DNA of 14,418 nucleotides from Rhizobium sp. Q54 (GTDB lineage Bacteria > Pseudomonadota > Alphaproteobacteria > Rickettsiales > UBA1997): positions 1-14,418 of the forward strand of contig CAMBES010000020.1 of assembly GCA_945865855.1 (NCBI GenBank). The letters are read 5' to 3'. Of the stretch, positions 1 through 7,637 are shown piece after piece. The translations under genes were made by a program, and so were the position numbers. The notes beneath the pieces are model-generated. The model was not told the DNA's origin, searched no databases, and saw nothing but the letters and a program-made list of their open reading frames with translations. The stretch's first letter is position 1, and every line of letters starts with the position of its first letter.

Positions 1-272
1 CTATAAACAAAAACTAAACGACCGTTAATTGTACCTTGCCCAGTAACCACACCATCTCCCGGATGCTTCTTATCATCCATGTCAAAATCAGCGCAACGAT
101 GCTCAACGTAAAGACCATATTCTTCGAAAGAATTTGGATCGAGCAAAACTTCGATTCTCTCACGAGCCGTCAATTTTCCTTTCGAGTGTTGTAGATCTAT
201 TCTCTTCTGACCGCCGCCAATTCTGGCTTCTTCGCGTTTAGAAGTAAGTTTAGCAATATTTGAAGAGCGCAT
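1..272 (-). CDS. pccB: Propionyl-CoA carboxylase beta subunit (carboxyltransferase), N-terminal part only
   Basis: The first 90 codons are present and the gene continues past the left edge of the window. The protein is the biotin-dependent carboxyltransferase subunit that moves CO2 from carboxybiotin to propionyl-CoA, giving methylmalonyl-CoA in the cytoplasm. The visible residues hold family hallmarks in order: the GGGQKRID segment, then GKLTARERIE, the FEEYGLYVEHRC stretch and PGDGVVTGQGTINGRLVF, which opens the crotonase-like carboxyltransferase fold. The ATG at 270-272 is the only reasonable start. No clear Shine-Dalgarno sequence precedes it. It lies downstream of psd on the same strand, separated by a palindromic repeat. 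A related acyl-CoA carboxylase such as the acetyl-CoA or methylcrotonyl type is possible, but the N-terminus fits PccB best. Confidence 0.9.
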   Translation of the reverse strand, partial: MRSSNIAKLTSKREEARIGGGQKRIDLQHSKGKLTARERIEVLLDPNSFEEYGLYVEHRCADFDMDDKKHPGDGVVTGQGTINGRLVFVY

Positions 273-305
273 AAAAATTTAATTTAGCTACACCGATCTC
301 TCCAC

Positions 306-391
306 GTCATCCCCTTGTAGGCGGAGATCCAGGACAGCAAGCTCGGAGTAAATTACGAGACCTCCTGGATTCCCGCTTACGCAGGAATGAC
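306..391. repeat. Palindromic repeat element (imperfect inverted repeat, 29-base arms)
   Basis: The left arm at 306-334 and the reverse complement of the right arm at 363-391 match at 22 of 29 positions, around a 28-base centre. Both arms open with GTCAT and end in ATCCAGGA. The right arm has the form of the widely distributed intergenic repeat that reads GTCATTCCTGCGTAAGCGGG. It lies wholly between the psd stop and the pccB start, so a transcript of both genes would fold it into a long hairpin. It has no coding potential of note. It is probably a small non-autonomous palindromic element. An effect on mRNA stability or read-through into pccB is inference only. Confidence 0.75.
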
Positions 392-418
392 AAACTGAAG
401 ATCTGTTTTGAATTAGTT

Positions 419-1093
419 TTAATCTAGTCTAGCAAGAACAGTTTCGCCGCCAATCATTGTTTGGCCAACGAGGCATTTTACTGCGACGTTTTCTGGCAAA
501 TAAATGTCAGCACGACTGCCAAAACGAATGATTCCATAACGATCTCCCGTCGCTACTTTCTGCCCCTCTTTCAAATCAGAAATGATACGACGAGCAACAA
601 GACCAGCGACTTGAACGAAGATTATTTCCTTGCCGTTATCCAATTTAACAACAGCTGAATTTCTTTCATTTTCTGCGCTGGCATCAGAGGCATTTGCACT
701 CAAAAATTTTCCTGGCTTGTAGCTAATTTTAGTAATCGTGCCACCAATCGGAACGCGGTTTACGTGAACATTAAACACATTCAAAAACACGCTGATTTTA
801 TTAAATTTTTGCTTGCCGTAACCAAGATCTTCTGGCGCCTCAACACCATATTCAACGAGGGTAACCACTCCGTCAGCAGGGCTAATCACAATATTTTCTT
901 CAACCGGAATAACGCGCTCAGGATCGCGGAAAAAGAAAATACACCACAATGTTAGAACAAGACCAATCAAGCCCAAAACATTGTTGAGCAAAGCCAAAAT
1001 TATTGCGACTAAAGCGAAGATGAAGATGAATTTGAAACCTTCCTTGTGAATTGGGAAGGTAACCATTTTTAGTGCGTCTAGAAAATCGTGCAT
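419..1093 (-). CDS. psd: Phosphatidylserine decarboxylase proenzyme (short type)
   Basis: The enzyme decarboxylates phosphatidylserine to phosphatidylethanolamine at the inner membrane. It cleaves itself to create a pyruvoyl cofactor. With this start it has 224 residues, normal for the short Psd type. A hydrophobic N-terminal segment (about residues 20-55) is followed by FFRDPER, the SPADG motif (Asp74), VFNVHVNRVP (His110), the VAGLVARRI segment and the self-cleavage site FGSR, with Gly192-Ser193 as the scissile pair. The ATG at 1091-1093 is chosen because GAGGA sits about six bases upstream and the tig stop lies one base before it. An upstream in-frame ATG at 1129 would overlap tig and lacks such a site. 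The spacing suggests co-transcription and translational coupling with tig. Confidence 0.95.
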   Translation of the reverse strand: MHDFLDALKMVTFPIHKEGFKFIFIFALVAIILALLNNVLGLIGLVLTLWCIFFFRDPERVIPVEENIVISPADGVVTLVEYGVEAPEDLGYGKQKFNKISVFLNVFNVHVNRVPIGGTITKISYKPGKFLSANASDASAENERNSAVVKLDNGKEIIFVQVAGLVARRIISDLKEGQKVATGDRYGIIRFGSRADIYLPENVAVKCLVGQTMIGGETVLARLD

Positions 1094-1094
1094 T

Positions 1095-2417
1095 TTATTC
1101 CTCGTTAGATTTTGCCCAGAGTTTATCAAACTCTTTTAAGGCGATTTTTTTCTTCTCGATTGAAGGCTGAGTCAAAACGAAATCAATCGCCTTTTCTTCA
1201 AGAATAGAGCCGCGCAATTGCTGCACCGCTCCTTGGTTTTTTTGGTAATATTCGATCACTGCTTTTTCCTGGTTAGGAAAGCGAGTAAGAATTTTACCAA
1301 ACTCTTTATTCACGTCGTCATTGCTGACTTCGATTTTATTTTTTTGCGCAAGTTCAGACAAGATCATGCCGCAACGGATCATGCGCTCAGCAAGTTCACG
1401 TTTTTTTTCTTTGGCTTTTTCTGCCTCTTTTTCGGTTTTGTATTTAGCCCGTTCTTCTTCAGTCCAGAGTTGAGTTACTTGCTCTTCGACCAAGCCGGCC
1501 GGCAAATCGAAATCGTGTTTTTTATTCAAGAAATCGAAAAATTCTTTTTTGAAGAATGTGCGCGACATCTCTTCGTAGCTATTCGCAAGCTGACCTTTTA
1601 CTGCCTCGACTAACTTTTCTTTATTCTCCATTCCGAAATTAGTTTTGACGAATTCGTCAGTAACTTCTGGCATTTGTGCGGTAAGAACTTCATTGATCTT
1701 CACATCAAATTCTGCCGCCTTTCCTGAAAATTCCTCTTTGTGATATTCTTTCGGAAATTTCACTTTCACGCGAGCATCTTCGCCAGCTTTTTTGCCAACC
1801 AATTGTTTTTCGAAATCGTCAATGAAGCTATTGGTTCCAAGCTCGAGCTGTTGGCCTTTTGCAGCGCCGCCTTCGAATTCTTTTTTGTCTATTTTTCCGA
1901 CGTAATCAATATTCACTGAATCGCCTAATTTAGCTTTATAGCCAACATCTTGCTTGTCCCACTTGCGATAGAGTTTCAGCATTTTGTTGAGTGCTTCGTC
2001 AATGTCAGAAGCGGCGATTTCCGCCTCTCTTTTAGTGACTTTAATTTTGCTCAACTCAACTTCTGGAAGTTCTGGATAAAGCTCAAGAGTAGCCACGAAC
2101 TCAATATCTTTGTCGATCTCAAAAAATTTAATGTCGATTTTTGGCGGCAAAGCGAGTTTGATTTTATTTTCTTCAACCAACTTTTTTAACGTGTCGGAAA
2201 TAATTTTATCGGCCTCGTCAGCCATTATTGATTTACCGTATTTTTCTCTAATTATGTCGTGCGGCACTTGGCCTTTACGAAAACCTTTCAAAGAAAAAGT
2301 TTTGCCAACCTTGGCAACGTAATCATTGATTCGGCAATTAATCATCGCGTGAGGAATGGTGATTTGGTAATCTTTCTTTAGTTTTTTGTCGTAGGTATTT
2401 TTAATTACTACTTCCAT
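1095..2417 (-). CDS. tig: Trigger factor, ribosome-associated chaperone
   Basis: Trigger factor binds the ribosome at the polypeptide exit tunnel and shields nascent chains. It also carries peptidyl-prolyl isomerase activity. The 440-residue length is typical. The N-terminal domain holds the ribosome-docking loop GFRKGQVP at about residues 45-52. An FKBP-type isomerase domain follows at about 160-250, with GDSVNIDYVGKID, EFEGGAAKG and the FSGKAAEFDVKI strand. The remainder is the charged helical C-terminal chaperone domain. The ATG at 2415-2417 starts at the conserved MEVVIKN and has AAGG upstream at a usable distance. It lies 82 bases downstream of the trpC stop and one base upstream of psd. 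A clpP-clpX neighbour, common for tig, is absent here. Confidence 0.96.
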   Translation of the reverse strand: MEVVIKNTYDKKLKKDYQITIPHAMINCRINDYVAKVGKTFSLKGFRKGQVPHDIIREKYGKSIMADEADKIISDTLKKLVEENKIKLALPPKIDIKFFEIDKDIEFVATLELYPELPEVELSKIKVTKREAEIAASDIDEALNKMLKLYRKWDKQDVGYKAKLGDSVNIDYVGKIDKKEFEGGAAKGQQLELGTNSFIDDFEKQLVGKKAGEDARVKVKFPKEYHKEEFSGKAAEFDVKINEVLTAQMPEVTDEFVKTNFGMENKEKLVEAVKGQLANSYEEMSRTFFKKEFFDFLNKKHDFDLPAGLVEEQVTQLWTEEERAKYKTEKEAEKAKEKKRELAERMIRCGMILSELAQKNKIEVSNDDVNKEFGKILTRFPNQEKAVIEYYQKNQGAVQQLRGSILEEKAIDFVLTQPSIEKKKIALKEFDKLWAKSNEE

Positions 2418-2499
2418 GGGAAAGCCTTGATTTACTTAAGTTGGGAGGATTGGAATTCTGTTGGATAACTGCTGTTGGCGGTGTTAAAAAAATATTTAT

Positions 2500-3312
2500 T
2501 CATTGAGGCAAAATAGCAATTTCTTTTACCGCCTTGGCGATGTCTTTCTGCCGCATAAAATGCTCGCCGATTAAAAAACAATTGATTCCCGCTTGCTGCA
2601 ACAAATCAATATCCAGTGCGTCTTTTATTCCGCTTTCTGAAATTAAAACGTAATCATTTGGAACCAGATCTGAGAGCAATAATGAAGTCTGCAAATCAAC
2701 TTTCAGTGTCTTCAAATCGCGATTATTAATGCCCAGCAATTTACTTTTTAACTTCGACGCACGTTGCAATTCTACTTCATTGTGAACCTCGATTAACACA
2801 CACAGACCGGCATCTAACGCACATTGCTCAAGCTCAATTAATTTTGCGTCTTCAAGCATTGCTACGATTAATAAAATGCAATCTGCGCCAAGCATTTTTG
2901 CTTCGTGAATTTGGTAAGTGTCGACAATAAAATCCTTTCGCAAAATCGGTAGATTTGTTAGTGCTCGCACCTCCTCTAAATATTCATTTTTGCCCTGAAA
3001 ATATTTCTCGTCTGTCAAAATCGAAAGACATGTTGCACCAGCCTCTGTGTAAGCTTTAGCGATTTCAAGGTGATTAAAACCTTCGCGAATTATTCCGCAG
3101 GAAGGCGAGGCTTTTTTGATCTCGCAAATCAATCCAATTTCACCACGCTCATCTTTATTTTTTAGCGCTGCAAAAAAATTCACAGCGGAATGTCCCGATT
3201 TATTTTCGCCACATTTTATCCGCGCACAAATTTCTGAAACCGACAAATCTTTCTTGCGATTTCTAACTTCGACGAGCTTGTACTGGTAAATCTCTTCAAG
3301 AATGTTTTTCAT
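2500..3312 (-). CDS. trpC: Indole-3-glycerol phosphate synthase
   Basis: The enzyme closes the indole ring of carboxyphenylamino-deoxyribulose phosphate in tryptophan synthesis. It is a cytoplasmic single-domain (beta/alpha)8 barrel, here 270 residues. Expected catalytic positions are present: Glu64 and Lys66 in EIKKASPS, Lys126 in LRKDF, Glu137 in YQIHEA, Glu175 in LIEVH, Asn197 in GINNRDL and Glu226 in SESG. One deviation is SPSCG (Cys72), where many relatives have SPSKG. No other trp gene is visible within the window and no TrpF domain is fused. The start codon at 3310-3312 lies 34 bases from the divergent hemB start, so the two promoters must share or overlap this short space. No strong ribosome binding site was seen. 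Confidence 0.95.
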   Translation of the reverse strand: MKNILEEIYQYKLVEVRNRKKDLSVSEICARIKCGENKSGHSAVNFFAALKNKDERGEIGLICEIKKASPSCGIIREGFNHLEIAKAYTEAGATCLSILTDEKYFQGKNEYLEEVRALTNLPILRKDFIVDTYQIHEAKMLGADCILLIVAMLEDAKLIELEQCALDAGLCVLIEVHNEVELQRASKLKSKLLGINNRDLKTLKVDLQTSLLLSDLVPNDYVLISESGIKDALDIDLLQQAGINCFLIGEHFMRQKDIAKAVKEIAILPQ

Positions 3313-3346
3313 GTTTTGAGGAATTTTTAATTACAAATTTACAGCA

Positions 3347-4345
3347 ATGTCTTTTTTTCCAAGAACTCGTTTGAGACGAAATCGTCAAGCCCCATGGATC
3401 CGCGAATTAACTGCGGAAAACACTTTCACGCCAAGTGATTTAATTTTACCACTTTTCGTAATCGAAGGCAAAAATAAGGAAGAAAAAATTTCTACTTTGC
3501 CAGTAGTTTCTCGCCTCTCGATCGACTTGATTGCGAAGAAGGCCAAAGAGGCGCACAAGCTTGGCATTCCTGCTTTAATGATCTTTCCCATAACTGATCA
3601 GAAGCTCAAAAACCCAACTGGAACTGAAGCAACAAATTCAAAAAATTTAATCTGTCGCACGATTGCCGCGATTAAAAATGCCGTTCCAGAAATCGGCGTA
3701 ATCTCTGACGTTGCACTCGATCCCTACACCTCTCACGGCCACGACGGAATCATAAATAAAAAAGGCGGAATCGAAAATGATGCAACAATCGAAATTCTCT
3801 GCGAACAAGCTTTGGTACAAGCTGCAGCTGGTTGCGACGTAATAGCTCCTTCCGACATGATGGATGGCAGAATAGGCGCAATTCGCGATGTTTTAGACGA
3901 AGGAAATTTTACCAATACGCTACTAATGTCCTACGCTGTCAAATACGCTTCGGCTTTTTACGGGCCTTTTCGCGACGCAGTTGGGTCAGCTTCAAATCTA
4001 AAAAAATCCTCAGGAGAAAAAGATAAAAAAACTTACCAAATGGATTTTCGTAACTCGGCCGAAGCAATGCGCGAAATCGCTTTAGACATTGATGAGGGCG
4101 CAGATTTAATAATAATAAAACCCGGAATGCCTTACTTAGACATAGTCTCTCAGGCTGCCGAAAATTTTCCTCTCCCAATCATTTCTTACCAAGTCAGCGG
4201 AGAATACGCGATGCTAAAAATGGCCGCAGCTCAAGGCGCTTTTGACTTTGATCAAGTTTTTTCCGAGAGCTTAATGTCATTTAAAAGAGCTGGCGCTTCG
4301 GCAATTATTTCTTACGGCGCGATTGAGGCGGCGAAAAGAAAATAA
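3347..4345 (+). CDS. hemB: Delta-aminolevulinic acid dehydratase (porphobilinogen synthase), metal type without zinc cysteines
   Basis: HemB condenses two molecules of 5-aminolevulinate into porphobilinogen, an early step of haem synthesis. The 332-residue length is typical. The two active-site lysines are visible: Lys199 in MSYAVKYASAFYGPF and the Schiff-base Lys258 in IIIKPGMPYLDI. The metal segment reads DVALDPYTSHGHDG, with Ala123, Asp125 and Asp133 where zinc enzymes have cysteines. It therefore belongs to the class expected to use magnesium or potassium rather than catalytic zinc, which is common in alphaproteobacteria. The start at 3347 gives the conserved PRTRLRRNR N-terminus. The gene is divergent from trpC and followed after 82 bases by the fused oxidoreductase on the same strand. 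Confidence 0.97.
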   Translation: MSFFPRTRLRRNRQAPWIRELTAENTFTPSDLILPLFVIEGKNKEEKISTLPVVSRLSIDLIAKKAKEAHKLGIPALMIFPITDQKLKNPTGTEATNSKNLICRTIAAIKNAVPEIGVISDVALDPYTSHGHDGIINKKGGIENDATIEILCEQALVQAAAGCDVIAPSDMMDGRIGAIRDVLDEGNFTNTLLMSYAVKYASAFYGPFRDAVGSASNLKKSSGEKDKKTYQMDFRNSAEAMREIALDIDEGADLIIIKPGMPYLDIVSQAAENFPLPIISYQVSGEYAMLKMAAAQGAFDFDQVFSESLMSFKRAGASAIISYGAIEAAKRK

Positions 4346-4427
4346 TAAAAAACCGTCTTGTGAAAAAGTTTTTGTTTTTTGCAGAGCCGTGATCCCATTG
4401 ATCTACAGAACATCTTTTTTTCAAAAA

Positions 4428-7400
4428 ATGAATTATTCGAATTTTTTAAATCCCAAATTTGGCCTGACTTTCGAAGATCTTTACGAGCGTGAAGGCTTGC
4501 TAAAATTGGATCAAAAATTTGCAGAATTTTTAAGTGGCGAAAATGATTTAATCCAAAAAGCCCAACTTCTCGAAGATTTTCTCGTCGATCTTTTTGGTGT
4601 AAAAAAAGAAAACGATCTTCTTAAAAAAGAGCACGAAGATTTACAAAAAGTTTCCGTAGCCCGACGTGAATTTGTGCAAAGATTTGTTTCGAAAAAATTC
4701 CAAGATGCACCGAAAGAACTAGATGGATCAAGACTTCTTCAAGATCTAAAAATTTTCTACCAAGATATCAACGACCTCGAAAAACAGCTCGCGACAAAAA
4801 TTTTATCAGAAGAAAATTTAGAAATTCTTACCAATTACGCACGCTTTGCTCTTTACTCAAAAGAGGGTCAAAAGCTGCACCGACGCGGCGCGCTTTTTAT
4901 TCTTCCGCAAAAAACTGATCCACAAAATCTGATTCCTTCCTACCAAGAAAAAACAAATCGGAAAGGATTTGATTTAACTGATAATGGCTTTGAACTCAAT
5001 CGCACTCTAGCTGAAGCGCATTACTGCATTTTCTGTCATAAACAAAAAAAAGATTCCTGCCGCACCGGAATTCACGAAAAAGAATCTAACAAAATAAAAA
5101 TCGATTCCCTCGGGGTTGAACTTCACGGCTGCCCACTCGACCAAAAAATTTCGGAAATGAATTTGTTGAAGTCGGAAGGTTTTTCACTTGCCGCTCTCGC
5201 CGTTGCAATAATTGACAACCCAATGATTGCAGGCACTGGACACCGCATTTGTAACGATTGCATGAAGTCCTGCATTTACCAAAAACAAGAACCGGTAGAG
5301 ATCCCGCAAATTGAAACTCGTACCTTAAAAGATGTTCTTACCCTGCCTTACGGCTTCGAAATTTATTCGCTACTCACGCGCTGGAATCCGCTCGGAGAAA
5401 AAAAATTACCGGAAAAAAATTCCGGCAAAAAAGTTTTGGTCTGTGGTCTAGGTCCAGCAGGATACACACTCGCGCATTATTTACTAAATGACGGTCACGA
5501 AATTGTTGCGATCGACGGATTAAAAATTGAACCGCTAAATCCAGAAATTTCTGGTATCGACGCTGATGGAAATAGCGCAAAATTTAAACCAATAAAATAT
5601 CTCGACGAAATTTATGAATCGCTTGGGAATCGTTTAATTCAAGGCTTTGGCGGCGTTGCCGAATACGGAATAACGGTGCGTTGGGACAAAAATTATTTAA
5701 AAATTATTCGCCTACTTCTGGAGCGGCGAAAAAATTTTCGCATGTTTGGCGGCATTCGTTTTGGCTCTTCAATCACCGATAAAATCGCTTTTGAAACTTA
5801 CGGCTTTGATCACATTGCACTATGTATTGGCGCTGGTCGACCTAATATTATTAATCTCAAAAATAACTTTGCCAAAGGCATTAAATCTGCTTCAGATTTT
5901 TTAATGTCGCTGCAACTTTCTGGCGCGTTCAAAGAGGAATTATTCACCAATTTACAAATCAGAATGCCGATTGTTGTAATCGGTGGAGGCCTTACGGCGA
6001 CTGATACTGCCTGCGAAGCGCAAGCTTATTACTTTACGCAAATCAAAAAATTTTCTGACAAATTTTACAAAATCGGCAAAGAAAAAATCTGGCCACTGCT
6101 CAATGAAGAAGAAAAAGAAATCGCTGAAGAATTTTTAAATCAGAAAAATTTTCCGCCCGTCAAAATTCTTTACCGCAAAAAAATTCAAGACTCTCCAGCT
6201 TATAGGCTCAACCACCCCGAACTTGTGAAAGCTTTTGAAGAGGGAATTGAATTCATTGAAAATATTACGCCACTTGAAGCGGAGCTCGACAAATTTGGTC
6301 ACGTAAAAAATCTCAAATGTGCGAATGGAAAATCATTTGAGTGTAAAACAATTTTAATTGCCGCAGGCACAAATCCGAATCTTTCGCCAGCACTTGAAGA
6401 TGGCTTGGATCTTGAAATTGATGGAAAATATTTTGCTGAAATTGACGAGAATCATAAACATTACCCAATCACACACAGCGCACGTCCGAAAGAGTTTAGC
6501 GTTATTACAAAAATTGATGACGAAACAAAAAAAGCCGTCAGTTTTTTTGGTGATTCACATCCGAATTTTGAAGGAAATGTAGTGAAGGCAATGGCGAGCG
6601 CGAAGATTGGGCACGCAGAAATTACTCGGATCTTAAAACTTGTCACTTTTCGACAGGCCCAACGCGACTACAAAGAGGATTTTTTGGTTAGAATTGAGAA
6701 AGTTGAGATGCTATCGGATAACGTGTTTGAGATCTTTGTGAAGGCTAAGCTTTTGGCTAATCAGACTGAGATTGGTCACATTTTTCGACTACAAAATTAC
6801 CACGCGCTTGCGCCAAAAATTGCCAATCAATTAATGGTAATGGAAGGAATTACGGTAACTGCTTTATCGGTTGATCGCGAGGAAGGAATCATTAGCGGAA
6901 TCATCGTCGACACTGGCGGATCTGCGCATTTGATTAAAAATTTTAAAGCTGGCGATCCCTGTATTTTTATGGGCCCAAGTGGCAAGCCAACAGAAATTGC
7001 AAAGAATGAAACTGTAGTTTTTGTTGGTGGAGGGCGCGGAAATCAACCCTTAACCGCACTCGCCGAAGCCTTTAGTGCCAATGGTTGTCGGGTAATCTTT
7101 TTTGCCGGATATCGCAAAAATTCTTTTGTAATTCGTGAAGACAAAATGAAAAAATCCTGCGCTGAATTAATAATTTCAGTCAGCGACGAACCAGCTATAA
7201 CCACTCGCTTTCAAGGCTCAGTGATTAACTCAGTAAAAGATTATTTCGAAAAATCTCCGACGAAAATTGATCGAATTTTCACCATTGGCAGCGATAGAAT
7301 GATGCATGAACTCGCCAAGTTGCGTCACGAAAATTCTATCCTGGCTGCCGCGCCAGTGGCAATCACAAGCCTGAACTCACCAATGCAATGCATGTTAAAA

Positions 7401-7592
7401 GGCGTGTGCTCGCAATGTTTGCAAAAAAGAAAGAATGACGCGGGAGAGTGGGAATATTTTTACTCCTGCGGGCAACAAGATCAGGCAATGGACAAAATCG
7501 ATTTTGCGCATCTTAGTAATCGCTGTGAGCAAAATTCCTTGTCGGAAAAATTGTCGAAAATGTGGATTGGGTTTTTAGAAAAATCCGCTTAA
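4428..7592 (+). CDS. Large FAD/NAD(P)-dependent iron-sulfur oxidoreductase: GltD-like module fused to PyrK/NfnA-like module
   Basis: This 1054-residue protein probably moves electrons between pyridine nucleotides and a ferredoxin-like or other partner. Residues 1-190 are a charged helical region I cannot assign. Cysteines at 200, 203, 211, 235, 275, 278 and 282 resemble the iron-sulfur region of GltD-type subunits. A FAD-binding Rossmann motif GLGPAG follows at 340-345, and a second nucleotide motif GGGLTATD at 519-526. From about residue 785 a ferredoxin-reductase-like part begins: RLQNY, GPSGKPTE, VGGGRGN at 866-872, and a terminal cysteine set at 988, 994, 997 and 1014, like the PyrK/NfnA [2Fe-2S] site. 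The ATG at 4428 gives MNYSNFL followed by FGLTFEDLYEREGL, and I recall a similar segment near the N-terminus of large alphaproteobacterial homologues. The longer reading from 4323 overlaps hemB. The substrate is not known. Confidence 0.82.
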   Translation: MNYSNFLNPKFGLTFEDLYEREGLLKLDQKFAEFLSGENDLIQKAQLLEDFLVDLFGVKKENDLLKKEHEDLQKVSVARREFVQRFVSKKFQDAPKELDGSRLLQDLKIFYQDINDLEKQLATKILSEENLEILTNYARFALYSKEGQKLHRRGALFILPQKTDPQNLIPSYQEKTNRKGFDLTDNGFELNRTLAEAHYCIFCHKQKKDSCRTGIHEKESNKIKIDSLGVELHGCPLDQKISEMNLLKSEGFSLAALAVAIIDNPMIAGTGHRICNDCMKSCIYQKQEPVEIPQIETRTLKDVLTLPYGFEIYSLLTRWNPLGEKKLPEKNSGKKVLVCGLGPAGYTLAHYLLNDGHEIVAIDGLKIEPLNPEISGIDADGNSAKFKPIKYLDEIYESLGNRLIQGFGGVAEYGITVRWDKNYLKIIRLLLERRKNFRMFGGIRFGSSITDKIAFETYGFDHIALCIGAGRPNIINLKNNFAKGIKSASDFLMSLQLSGAFKEELFTNLQIRMPIVVIGGGLTATDTACEAQAYYFTQIKKFSDKFYKIGKEKIWPLLNEEEKEIAEEFLNQKNFPPVKILYRKKIQDSPAYRLNHPELVKAFEEGIEFIENITPLEAELDKFGHVKNLKCANGKSFECKTILIAAGTNPNLSPALEDGLDLEIDGKYFAEIDENHKHYPITHSARPKEFSVITKIDDETKKAVSFFGDSHPNFEGNVVKAMASAKIGHAEITRILKLVTFRQAQRDYKEDFLVRIEKVEMLSDNVFEIFVKAKLLANQTEIGHIFRLQNYHALAPKIANQLMVMEGITVTALSVDREEGIISGIIVDTGGSAHLIKNFKAGDPCIFMGPSGKPTEIAKNETVVFVGGGRGNQPLTALAEAFSANGCRVIFFAGYRKNSFVIREDKMKKSCAELIISVSDEPAITTRFQGSVINSVKDYFEKSPTKIDRIFTIGSDRMMHELAKLRHENSILAAAPVAITSLNSPMQCMLKGVCSQCLQKRKNDAGEWEYFYSCGQQDQAMDKIDFAHLSNRCEQNSLSEKLSKMWIGFLEKSA

Positions 7593-7637
7593 CTCCATGC
7601 CTCGCAACTGCGCGAATTAAAAAGCTCAAAAAGGTCG

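Noticed and set aside
461..955. Plus-strand open frames opposite psd, tig and other genes
   Set aside because: They are antisense shadows of well-supported genes, with no recognisable domains or start signals.
1094..1129. Upstream ATG for psd at 1129
   Set aside because: It lies inside tig without a ribosome binding site, while the ATG at 1093 has GAGGA at the right distance and follows the tig stop by one base.
4323..4427. Longer N-terminus for the large oxidoreductase from an ATG at 4323
   Set aside because: It overlaps the end of hemB by 23 bases and adds a basic stretch unlike the rest. The ATG at 4428 gives the expected FGLTFEDLY region near the start.
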